DNA of 32,403 nt from DATCLA01 sp036564195 (GTDB taxonomy: Bacteria > Bacillota > UBA4882 > UBA8346): positions 1 through 32,403 of the forward strand of contig DATCLA010000031.1 in the NCBI GenBank assembly GCA_036564195.1, given 5' to 3'. The position numbers and the translations under genes were made by a program. The notes beneath the pieces are model-generated. The model was not told where the DNA came from. It worked only from the letters and a program-made list of their open reading frames with translations, and did no database searches. How positions within the stretch are numbered: position 1 is the stretch's first letter; each line of letters opens with the position of its first letter. Below, piece after piece: positions 1-6,783 of this stretch.

Positions 1-312
1 GCCTAGCTTCTGCATTATTCGGTAAACGGCCTTGTGATTAAGTATTACCCCATAATGTTTCCGAAGCTGTAGCGTAATTTGCCGATAGCCTGCACTACGA
101 TTAGATGCTCTATACCGTTCCTGAATTAATGGGATAAATGGAGCGTCTCGATCAGGCTTCAGTTGTCGTTTGCGCCACTGATAGTACCCAGAATATGATA
201 TATTCAATACTTTACACATTTCATTCAGAGGATATTTACCTTCAAATCGAAAGATTATTCCATAGCGAAGCTTTGGTTTCACCGCCTTTCCATCTCGTAA
301 AGAAAATTTTTT
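1..312 (-). CDS. IS3-family transposase OrfB, N-terminal part (partial)
   Basis: This is the catalytic subunit frame of the IS3 transposase, readable in the -1 frame relative to orfA. Translation gives a helix-turn-helix-like stretch (YPLNEMCKVLNISYSGYYQW) followed by a region containing SAGYRQITLQLRKHYG, the typical N-terminal part of IS3 OrfB (HTH_21-like) upstream of the DDE integrase core. The DDE core is beyond the left edge. It has no strong start of its own (an in-frame GTG lies near the orfA stop), so it is probably expressed as an OrfAB fusion by -1 frameshifting at the A6T run at 306-312. Whether the full element is intact cannot be judged. Confidence 0.8.
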
Positions 313-587
313 AATAGCTCATTTTCCATCCTTAACCGTTTAAGCTCATCTTCTACTTGTCCCTGAGTTGTTCCTCGGTGTTTAATGGGACGGCCTTTTG
401 GTTTAGGCATTAACCCAGTTACACCGTATTTTCGGTAAGTAGAAGCCCATCTCTTAATACGATTTGAATCTGTAATCCCGAGAATTCGAGCGACCTCTTT
501 TTTAGTTATGCCTTCCTCTATAAACATCCTTACTGCTTGTTCTTTAATCGAAAATGGATACGCTTTCATTCCTTTTTTTCCAGACAT
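279..587 (-). CDS. IS3-family transposase OrfA (HTH, leucine-zipper)
   Basis: A 102-residue DNA-binding subunit of an IS3-type transposase. Residues 12-50 carry the helix-turn-helix that recognises the element ends (SIKEQAVRMFIEEG, KKEVARILGI, IKRWASTYRKYG). Residues 78-95 (DELKRLRMENELLKNFL) form the usual heptad-leucine zipper for oligomerisation. The ATG at 587 is preceded by a perfect AGGAGG seven bases upstream, inside a hairpin stem (592-633). The gene ends at the frameshift region that leads into orfB. Length and layout match intact family members. Confidence 0.9.
   Translation of the reverse strand: MSGKKGMKAYPFSIKEQAVRMFIEEGITKKEVARILGITDSNRIKRWASTYRKYGVTGLMPKPKGRPIKHRGTTQGQVEDELKRLRMENELLKNFLYEMERR
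306..312 (-). promoter_or_regulatory. putative -1 frameshift slippery site A AAA AAT
   Basis: On the minus strand the last codons of orfA include A AAA AAT in the zero frame, which fits the X XXY YYZ pattern. The -1 frame is open from here into orfB. IS3 elements are known to make the OrfAB transposase by this mechanism. The exact slip position is inferred. Confidence 0.55.
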
Positions 588-591
588 ACTA

Positions 592-633
592 AGACCTCCT
601 ATGATAGTTAATTTATCCTACCATAGGAGGTCT
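592..633. promoter_or_regulatory. 12-bp perfect inverted repeat enclosing the transposase RBS
   Basis: AGACCTCCTATG (592-603) and CATAGGAGGTCT (622-633) are perfect complements separated by 18 bases. On the minus strand the AGGAGG ribosome binding site of orfA lies in the distal arm, so a transcript entering from outside the element would sequester it. Other insertion sequences are known to block read-through activation of transposase this way. Read on the plus strand, the stem is followed by eight T residues, so it could also end outward transcription. Confidence 0.7.
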
Positions 634-773
634 TTTTTTTCATCTTCTAAATTTGGGGGTCACTTCAGATCGCGCCGGGGCTTTTTTTATGTGCTCTGTT
701 CCGTAGCACGAAGCCTGTCCCAGCGTTTTCCTGAAGGGATTAACGATTAATAAAAGAATTTGCAAAAATAGCA

Positions 774-794
774 ATTACTTGGCGGCCAAGTAAT
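774..794. repeat. 9-bp perfect inverted repeat upstream of the LysM hydrolase
   Basis: ATTACTTGG and CCAAGTAAT flank CGG. The site lies about 120 bases before the probable GTG start at 913. It has no following T run, so it looks more like an operator or mRNA hairpin than a terminator. The function is inferred. Confidence 0.45.
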
Positions 795-912
795 AATTTC
801 AAAAAAAATTAAAATACACCACGATCTCGTTCTTTTGCGCGACCGACTACAAAATAAGTTTCACCCGCGCCTTTTAGCCCTTCTGAGACGTGGACGAAAA
901 GGAGCTGAGTCT

Positions 913-1851
913 GTGCAGATAAAAAAAGTCTTTTTCGTTTCCATGATGTTGGGTTCCTTAACAACTGCTGGTAGTTATGTTTTCGGACAAACTTATTATG
1001 TCCAGCCTGGAGATTCGCTTTATAAGATCGCCGCCCGTTATGGTACCACAGTCAACGCCTTATTAAAGTCGAATAATCTGGGCACAACTATGATTTATCC
1101 GGGACAAGCTATCCGGATTGGTTATGTTGCGGGAAGCAGTACTGCTCAATCCTATGTGGTTAAATCCGGTGATACTCTCTACTTAATCGCCCAACGTTAC
1201 GGAACTTCTGTAAGCGCGCTTAAACAAGCGAATAACCTGGCTGGCAATACATTGTACATCGGTCAACGGTTGAGTATCCCATCGGCAGGAGCGATCACTT
1301 CCGATACCACCAGTTATACAGTAAAATCCGGTGATACTCCCTATTTAATCGCCCAACGTTATGGGATCTCCTTAAACCAGCTGCTTAGTATCAATAATTT
1401 AAAAAGTTGGTCCCAAATCTATCCGGGACAAATCCTCAAACTGCCTACCAGCGCAGTTAGTTCCGGTGCCAAGTATTCGATCAGCCAAAGCGATCTGGAC
1501 CTCCTGGCCCGCCTGGTTTCTGCCGAAGCTTCCGGTGAATCTTTAGAGGGACAAGTGGCTGTAGCAGCAACTATCTTAAATCGGTTAAAAGATCCGCGTT
1601 ATCCGAAGACGATTCCCGGAATTATCTATCAAGTCGATTCCGGCCGTTATCAATACAGTCCGGTATTGGACGGACGGATCAACGAACCCGCTACCGCCAG
1701 TGCCTATAAGGCGGTAGAGTTAGCCTTATCCGGCTGGGATCCCAGCAATGGCGCTAACGGCTTTTATAACCCAAGTAAAACCAGCAGTCAATGGGTACGT
1801 TCTCAACAGGCCACCGCAACCATTGGCGAACATATATTCTTTAAATATTAA
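913..1851 (+). CDS. LysM-repeat SleB/CwlJ-type cell wall hydrolase
   Basis: Predicted exported peptidoglycan hydrolase of about 312 residues. The GTG at 913 is preferred because AAAAGGAG lies eight bases upstream and the protein then begins with a basic stretch and a hydrophobic signal segment (KKVFFVSMMLGSLTTAGSYV). The frame is open back to a TTG at 835, but that has no RBS. Three LysM peptidoglycan-binding repeats follow (each with xPGD/SGDTLY..IA.RYG...N.L and a YPGQ-like end), roughly residues 28-175. The C-terminal 120 residues are a Hydrolase_2 domain like that of the spore cortex-lytic enzymes SleB and CwlJ (LVSAEASGE with the catalytic-type Glu, AATILNR, GFYNPSK, IGEHIFFK). LysM rather than PG_binding_1 replaces the usual SleB N-terminus. 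LysM repeats 2 and 3 are very similar at DNA level. A role in cortex hydrolysis at germination or in vegetative wall turnover is inferred. Confidence 0.9.
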   Translation: MQIKKVFFVSMMLGSLTTAGSYVFGQTYYVQPGDSLYKIAARYGTTVNALLKSNNLGTTMIYPGQAIRIGYVAGSSTAQSYVVKSGDTLYLIAQRYGTSVSALKQANNLAGNTLYIGQRLSIPSAGAITSDTTSYTVKSGDTPYLIAQRYGISLNQLLSINNLKSWSQIYPGQILKLPTSAVSSGAKYSISQSDLDLLARLVSAEASGESLEGQVAVAATILNRLKDPRYPKTIPGIIYQVDSGRYQYSPVLDGRINEPATASAYKAVELALSGWDPSNGANGFYNPSKTSSQWVRSQQATATIGEHIFFKY

Positions 1852-1863
1852 TCCTGTTTTACC

Positions 1864-1893
1864 AAAAAAGGCTGTCCTTGTGACAGCTTTTTT
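1864..1893. terminator. bidirectional terminator between convergent genes
   Basis: An A-run, the GC-containing stem GCTGTC/GACAGC and a T-run form a hairpin with U tracts on both strands. It lies between the convergent ends of the LysM hydrolase (stop 1851) and the S8 gene (stop 1961). Confidence 0.75.
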
Positions 1894-1960
1894 GGGTTTT
1901 ATTAAAGTTTAGTATTAAAATACGCTAAACTCTCCGCGTAACCGTCCCGGACCAAATTGC

Positions 1961-3313
1961 TTATTGTAACTCTCGGTGTTTCAAAAATTGATTTAACAGC
2001 GGTAACGCCACCATTAAAAGGTCATTAAAATTAAGCGGACTGCCGGAATTAATTTTATCAAAAAGATTCAAGGCCGTTTTAAGCAACGTCGTCAATAACC
2101 CGCCAGAGGGGGTTCGGGCTTGAGCTGATTTTTGCGGCTTACCGAGAATTTTGTCTAAATCAAGAACCCCCGCCCCTTGTAGATGGGTACCTAACCCCAT
2201 ATCCCCGGCAGTTTTAATTAATAACGCTTTAATCTGATCCGGGTTTAAAAAGGGCCATTTTTCAAGGATCAAGGCAACCGCTCCGGAAACCAGGGCGGTG
2301 GCAGCCGATGGGCCATTAATAGCCGCATATCCTCCACCCGGCTCCAAGGAAACCAGGTTATTCCCGGGCGCTACCAAATCCGGGACGGTAAAATTGGCCG
2401 GTTTAACCTCCCGTAGTTGGCTCCATTGCTGTAATCGTTCATCATCATTGGTTAAGGTTTTGTCAATGTCCGACTTACCTACAGTAATAATCTTTTTATT
2501 AATCCCGGGAGAATTAGTCAGCCAGTATTCAACTCCAGCCTTTCCAGCCGCCCCACAGACCACGATCCCTTGTTTCCAGGCTAAGGTGGTAGCCCGGATT
2601 AAAGGTTCCCGGTCGCCCAACCCCTGGGATCTTGTGCCTAATGACAAGTTTATAATCCGGATATTTAAGGTCTTCAAATTAGCCAGACACCATTGGATCC
2701 CTAAAACCAAATCAGCTAACCAACCAGCACCAAAATTATCGAGCACCTTGACTCCGGCCAATCGGGCCTGGGGAGCCACTCCCTGATAGCGTCCGTGGGA
2801 AGCACGACCGTTCCCGGCAATCAGCCCGGCAACCCGGGTTCCGTGTCCGTGGTCATCATAAGGAACTGTTTTTCCTCCAACCAAGTCATTCCAGGCTAAA
2901 ATCCGCCAGCCGGGGCTGGTCAAATCCTCATGGGGGTCGATGCCCGTATCCAAAACCCCGATAGTAACCCCCTTCCCTTTATACTGATATTCCTGGGGTA
3001 AAGCCCCTCCATAAACCGGCGCTGCTTCCTCCCCCAAAATCCGTACCTGAGAATTCTCCCAAACTTTTGAAACCTGAGGAAACTTGATTAGACCAGCCAG
3101 TACACACTGGGGCAGTGTAACCGCAACCCCTGGGATTAACGGAATCTCCTTTTCGACTACACCCTGATTGGCCTCAATAAAGGCTAAAACCCGGTCCGTC
3201 CGTAACCCGCCGGTTTCAATAATGACCTTACACAATTTGCCGGAATTACGGTCAACTCCGGTTCGGATTAAAACCGGCGCCAGCTTCGGTGAAGATAAAA
3301 GCTGCCGGAGCAC
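1961..3313 (-). CDS. degenerate AprX-like subtilase (S8), oxyanion Asn replaced by Lys
   Basis: Subtilisin-like protein of 450 residues if it starts at the GTG at 3313. That GTG has GGAGGT six bases upstream and aligns with the paralogue starts. The frame stays open to a TTG at 3376 without an RBS. Residues 1-90 form a prodomain-like region and the S8 fold follows: Asp122 (GVLDTGIDPHEDL), His157 (DDHGHGTRVAG) and Ser336 (NGPSAATALVSG). The oxyanion-hole position, Asn in the canonical paralogues (CTAAGNEG), is Lys258 here (CGAAGKAG), and the SSRGPT segment before the Ser region is gone. No signal peptide is visible. It is the last of three same-strand genes (5419 to 1961), directly after the solo prodomain protein. 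Activity is probably weak or lost, so a regulatory pseudoprotease role is possible. That is inference. Confidence 0.88.
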   Translation of the reverse strand: MLRQLLSSPKLAPVLIRTGVDRNSGKLCKVIIETGGLRTDRVLAFIEANQGVVEKEIPLIPGVAVTLPQCVLAGLIKFPQVSKVWENSQVRILGEEAAPVYGGALPQEYQYKGKGVTIGVLDTGIDPHEDLTSPGWRILAWNDLVGGKTVPYDDHGHGTRVAGLIAGNGRASHGRYQGVAPQARLAGVKVLDNFGAGWLADLVLGIQWCLANLKTLNIRIINLSLGTRSQGLGDREPLIRATTLAWKQGIVVCGAAGKAGVEYWLTNSPGINKKIITVGKSDIDKTLTNDDERLQQWSQLREVKPANFTVPDLVAPGNNLVSLEPGGGYAAINGPSAATALVSGAVALILEKWPFLNPDQIKALLIKTAGDMGLGTHLQGAGVLDLDKILGKPQKSAQARTPSGGLLTTLLKTALNLFDKINSGSPLNFNDLLMVALPLLNQFLKHRELQ

Positions 3314-3368
3314 ATGACCACCTCCAGTTACTCTTCTGGTAACATCGGTTTTTACCATTAAGCATTGC

Positions 3369-3644
3369 TTAAACAATCTTAGTCCGGCGATCCGGGCAAA
3401 TCATTTTGACCTGATCCATTTTAGCTAAAAGCCGTAGCAGTGAAGTAGGTACTTCTGCTGCCAGCATTGATAAATCTTTCATTTCTTTGCCAACATTACC
3501 ATGGTTATTAGTGATCAGCAACTTTACCTGTTCAAGCTGTCCGGCAGTTGATTCAATTACAACCCGCAAGCGGACTTCTCCAGCGTTTCCAACGGACCGT
3601 CTCAGGTCCGGGGTTAACTTGACTTCCCAGTCTTCAAGTGTCAC
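3369..3644 (-). CDS. stand-alone S8 prodomain-like small protein
   Basis: A 91-residue protein resembling only the N-terminal prodomain of the surrounding subtilases. The GTG at 3644 is chosen because GGGAGG lies nine bases upstream; a TTG at 3653 abuts that RBS directly. Its layout follows the S8 N-termini: W-x-x-K-L-T-P-x-L near the start (compare WEAKISPVLS in the 566-residue paralogue), then a basic-hydrophobic beta strand (RLRVVIES), a helix (LEQVKLLITNNHGNVGKE) and SMLAAEVPTSLLRLLAKMDQV, matching the paralogues' xxAVELPxxxLxxLAxxxQV. It ends where the catalytic domain would begin. It sits between two degenerate S8 genes on the same strand. Stand-alone I9-type propeptide inhibitors and chaperones of subtilisins are known, and such a role is inferred. 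It could alternatively be the remnant of a fifth S8 gene. Confidence 0.7.
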   Translation of the reverse strand: MTLEDWEVKLTPDLRRSVGNAGEVRLRVVIESTAGQLEQVKLLITNNHGNVGKEMKDLSMLAAEVPTSLLRLLAKMDQVKMICPDRRTKIV

Positions 3645-3718
3645 GACAAGCAACCTCCCTTCAATAATGTTAAATTAAGCGATTATGTAGTTTAGCTTAC
3701 CGCTTTGCAAAGATTAAC

Positions 3719-5419
3719 TTAACTTTCGCTTGCATTAATTTTGGTACTGTTATATTCCTGCGGGATTAGCTTTTTGGAAAACTCCAGCCCCTTAAGAAAG
3801 GAGAGCAGTACCTGGACCAAATCACTCCAGACCTCCCCCGGGTCTGTGGAGCTCCGAGTTAACAGGTTTATTCCGGATTTAATTAAGAGATGGAACGGAG
3901 TCGAGCCTGGACTATCTTGAGCTGAATTGCCGGTTGACGCCAGCAGTTCCTCATAGTTTTGGAGCAAAAGTGTTAGTAGTTCTTTAAGCATCAGCTGATT
4001 TGGGCCCGGCCCGGTAACTGCCGGAGCAAAGAGCCCTCCGTCCTGATTAGCTTGCCCGGCTTTTGGTGGACTGTCCTGATACCGGTGACCTATAACCCTT
4101 TTAGCCCCAAAATTAACGAGATTGTTGTAAAAACCGGTCCCGGAAACTCCTTCAGAAGCTGTCTCCGACATTAGCAACTCCGCGGGAATAACACCGCTAT
4201 TACCAACTAATCGATTCCCCCGAGCTTTCCCCGGATTAATCCGGCCCGGCTGTGCCAAGGCACGGGCTAAATTCAACCTGCCGGCTCCTTGCAGAGGGTT
4301 TCCCAGACCAAGATCATCGGCATTTCTGGTTAAAATCCGTTTAACCTGTACCGGCCTACTTCGCGGCCACTTTTGGAGGATTAAAGCGGCCCCTCCCGCG
4401 ATTAATGATGCTGCCAGCGAAGGACCTGTTTGGAAAGAGTATCCGGCTCCTGCTTTTAAGGAGCCTAACTTAACTTCGGGGATCACTAAGTCGGGGATAA
4501 CCACCTTTCTCTTACGTAGCTTCACCCCGTTAATAATCAACCTTTCATCTTCATTAGTAAATACTTGCTGTTGATTAATCAGACCCGCTTTAATCACGGA
4601 GGGATTGATTCCGGGGGAATTAAACCGTTGCCAGTCCGGGATGCCGCATCCCACCGCCGTACAGACAACCACCCCTTTTTTAGTTGCCAGAGTGGTCACC
4701 CGGCACAGTAAGTCCTGATAATACTCGCCTTGGGCACAGGTTCCCAGTGATAAGTTAATGATTCTGATCTTTAATGTCTTTTGATTATTGAGACACCATT
4801 CAATCCCGAGAATTAAGTCGCTTAATTTACCTCTGCCATTTTGGTCCAGAACTTTAACCCCCACCAGCTTTGCCTCAGGTGCTAGCCCCGAATATTTTCC
4901 CCGGGAGGCCCGGCCGTTCCCTGCGATAATCCCAGCGGTAAAGGTTCCATGTCCATGATCATCATAGGGACAAATTTGCCCCTGGACCTGATCGTACCAG
5001 GCCAAAATCCGGTTCTCCGGAAGGGTTAAATCTTCATGAGGATAGATACCGGTATCCAAGACCGCCACCACCACTTCTTTACCGGTATAGCCCGGACAAC
5101 CAATTAATCGGACCTCTGTTTCAGTGAGCGGCCGCTGCGGCAGGATTTGGACCAGGCTGTCTTCCCAGATCCGGATCACTGCTTGCATTTGAGCCAACTC
5201 CGGGATGACTCCTGTCGGCAGCAATACTGCTACTGATGGTACCAGGTCAAGTTCCCCAATGACTTTTCCTTGTTTTGCCTGTATTAATGAGGAAACCTGA
5301 TTTCGGCCCCACTTGGTGACCTCAATAATTACTGGGGCTAACTCGTCAGGTTGCCGCTGTTGGACCCATTGACTTAAAACCGGTGATATTTTTGCTTCCC
5401 AACGGCTTTGCAGAAACAT
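3719..5419 (-). CDS. degenerate AprX-like subtilase (S8) with long C-terminal extension
   Basis: A 566-residue subtilisin-like protein. Residues 1-95 are the prodomain-like region (WEAKISPVLS, SVAVLLP, IRIWEDSLV). The S8 core shows Asp122 (AVLDTGIYPHEDL), His157 (DDHGHGTFTAG) and Ser334 (TGPSLAASLIAG). The oxyanion Asn is replaced by Cys258 (CTAVGCGIP), and the SSRGPT and APG motifs of active paralogues are absent (here VIPDLVIPE). After the core (about residue 385) comes an extension of some 180 residues with no recognised domain, ending in two predicted amphipathic helices (LLTLLLQNYEELL; DLVQVLLSFLKGLEF). No signal peptide. The ATG at 5419 has a GGGG-rich RBS about 10 bases upstream. It heads the group with the solo prodomain gene and the 450-residue S8. 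Confidence 0.87.
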   Translation of the reverse strand: MFLQSRWEAKISPVLSQWVQQRQPDELAPVIIEVTKWGRNQVSSLIQAKQGKVIGELDLVPSVAVLLPTGVIPELAQMQAVIRIWEDSLVQILPQRPLTETEVRLIGCPGYTGKEVVVAVLDTGIYPHEDLTLPENRILAWYDQVQGQICPYDDHGHGTFTAGIIAGNGRASRGKYSGLAPEAKLVGVKVLDQNGRGKLSDLILGIEWCLNNQKTLKIRIINLSLGTCAQGEYYQDLLCRVTTLATKKGVVVCTAVGCGIPDWQRFNSPGINPSVIKAGLINQQQVFTNEDERLIINGVKLRKRKVVIPDLVIPEVKLGSLKAGAGYSFQTGPSLAASLIAGGAALILQKWPRSRPVQVKRILTRNADDLGLGNPLQGAGRLNLARALAQPGRINPGKARGNRLVGNSGVIPAELLMSETASEGVSGTGFYNNLVNFGAKRVIGHRYQDSPPKAGQANQDGGLFAPAVTGPGPNQLMLKELLTLLLQNYEELLASTGNSAQDSPGSTPFHLLIKSGINLLTRSSTDPGEVWSDLVQVLLSFLKGLEFSKKLIPQEYNSTKINASES

Positions 5420-5468
5420 TTGCTCATCCCCGCCTATTTTCTATACTTTATTACGGAGGTTGTTTATT

Positions 5469-5732
5469 TCAGCCACCGTACCACCCAGCCCTGGCAGCAT
5501 GGTCAGGACAACTGCACCCTACCACAATTATTTGAGGTTGATTAAAACCCATGATTAACAAGATCAATACTAAAAATAATAGATAGGGATTAACTGGGTA
5601 AACCAGTCTAACCTGACAAAGGCCCCCAATTGCTGAATAACAGTGTCGCTTGGGGTTTACCGGAGATTGTGACTGATTTGTCAGCCTCCTTAGGGTTAAA
5701 TTGACTCTGTCCAAGGTACCAATCTCCCTCAA
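5469..5732 (-). CDS. possible small membrane protein, unrecognised
   Basis: An open frame of up to 87 codons upstream of the S8 group. The C-terminal half is one clear transmembrane segment (YLLFLVLILLIMGF) followed by a short Cys-containing tail (VVGCSCPD). The longest start is a TTG at 5732; a second TTG six codons in has AGGGAG upstream. A very good AAGGAGG occurs inside the frame near 5690 but has no ATG, GTG or TTG at the right distance. The hydrophobic segment plus Cys/Gly tail recalls the tiny proteins at 8420-10026, but there is no alignable motif. It may be real, mis-started or spurious. This stretch holds no other convincing gene. Confidence 0.35.
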   Translation of the reverse strand: MREIGTLDRVNLTLRRLTNQSQSPVNPKRHCYSAIGGLCQVRLVYPVNPYLLFLVLILLIMGFNQPQIIVVGCSCPDHAARAGWYGG

Positions 5733-5986
5733 ACCTAATTGATTTCAAACGCCGGTGATACCCGCATCCTTCACAGACTCTTTCCCTCAAATATCCCGTA
5801 CTATTATATTTTTTCCCAAGCAGTTATTTCACATTAAAAAAGCACTTTTGCGGAGTAGGTATTTTGTATCATTACAGCCTTTGACCAAGAATTGATTGGA
5901 AAGAAATTATGACCAAATACGTTACACAGGCTAATCAGGCCACTCATAGGATGGCTTAATCCATGTTAATAGCGGAGGTTTATACG

Positions 5987-6667
5987 GTGAAAAACCTTAC
6001 CTATCTTGAACGTCTGGCCAGACACGGAATAGACAGTGCCCATCCGGGAGGAATAAAATTAACCCAAATGCTTTTAGCCAATGAAGACATCAATTCCGAT
6101 ACAGTGCTAATGGATGCCGGGTGCGGGACCGGACAAACCGTAGTCTACATCGGTACTCATTACCCCTGCAAAATTGTGGCAATTGATCTTAACCCCGAAA
6201 TGATTGCTAAAGCCCGGCAAAAGTTCAGCCAATATAACTTAGATATCTTATTAAAACAGGCCAGTGTAACCCAACTGCCCTTTCGTAGCAACTCTTTTGA
6301 CATTATTCTGTCGGAATCCGTAACGGTGTTTACCGAAATTGATCAAGCTTTACGAGAATATTACCGGACCTTAAAACCCGGTGGTGTACTGCTGGCGATT
6401 GAAGCAACCGCCTTACAACCACTTACTGAAGTTGAAGCCGCTGAAGTCCAAGCAAAATTGGGCATTAAGTACCTACCGACGCAGGAAGCCTGGTGTGAAT
6501 CATTCCAAAAGGCCGGTTTTTCTGAGGTTAGCGTTTTGTGGCGGGAACCACTGCCCCGGATGGGATTTACCTCTTTCTTTCTCACTCTTTTTTTTCGGGA
6601 TTACCAAAATATAATGCGCCGTTATCACCATAAACTCCAGTACGGTGTGTATCGTTGTAAAAAGTAA
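5987..6667 (+). CDS. class I SAM-dependent methyltransferase
   Basis: A 226-residue Methyltransf_11-type Rossmann methyltransferase. The GTG at 5987 has GCGGAGG eight bases upstream; an in-frame ATG at 5963 lacks an RBS. Motif I is LMDAGCGTGQ (about residues 41-50) and the acidic residue closing strand 2 is in VAIDLNPEMI. The post-motif stretch includes QLPFRSNSFDIILSES and LKPGGVLLAIE, the usual order in small-molecule methyltransferases of the UbiE/menaquinone-like group. The substrate is not predictable. It is the only plus-strand gene between two S8 genes and converges on the S8 gene at 6784, separated by a strong bidirectional terminator. Confidence 0.85.
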   Translation: MKNLTYLERLARHGIDSAHPGGIKLTQMLLANEDINSDTVLMDAGCGTGQTVVYIGTHYPCKIVAIDLNPEMIAKARQKFSQYNLDILLKQASVTQLPFRSNSFDIILSESVTVFTEIDQALREYYRTLKPGGVLLAIEATALQPLTEVEAAEVQAKLGIKYLPTQEAWCESFQKAGFSEVSVLWREPLPRMGFTSFFLTLFFRDYQNIMRRYHHKLQYGVYRCKK

Positions 6668-6690
6668 TTACGCCTCAGACCGCTCATTAA

Positions 6691-6722
6691 AAAGCCCGAA
6701 GTTGATAACTTCGGGCCTTAGT
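6691..6722. terminator. bidirectional rho-independent terminator
   Basis: GCCCGAAGTT (6694-6703) and AACTTCGGGC (6707-6716) form a 10-bp perfect stem. It has a T-rich flank on the plus side and AAAAA (TTTTT on minus) on the other. It separates the converging methyltransferase and S8 genes. Confidence 0.85.
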
Positions 6723-6783
6723 TTGGTTATTTTAATAGCACCGGCGAAAGCAGGCAATCCCGTTTCCGGATCCCTTTGGTCTT

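Larger units (their letters stand above)
1..667 (-). mobile_element. IS3-family insertion sequence, 5' portion only
   Basis: The element reads leftwards and runs off the window. It has the two-gene layout of IS3 elements: a short helix-turn-helix orfA followed by orfB in the -1 frame. The likely outer end is at about 667, where the minus strand begins TGAAGTGACCCCC, a terminal-repeat-like sequence. The other end and the target duplication lie outside the window and cannot be checked. Just outside the end, at 670-690, is a GC-rich half-stem followed by a T run, which suggests insertion into or beside a terminator. Confidence 0.85.

Noticed and set aside
2298..2786. Long plus-strand frame of 162 codons
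   Set aside because: It is the shadow of the S8 gene on the opposite strand, with no RBS or domain.
5608..5790. Minus-strand 60-codon frame overlapping the possible small membrane protein
   Set aside because: No RBS at its start and no domain; it is out of frame with the better candidate at 5469-5732.
5909..5959. Sixteen-codon frame just before the methyltransferase, a possible leader peptide
   Set aside because: No codon bias for a particular amino acid and no terminator/antiterminator pair; likely chance.
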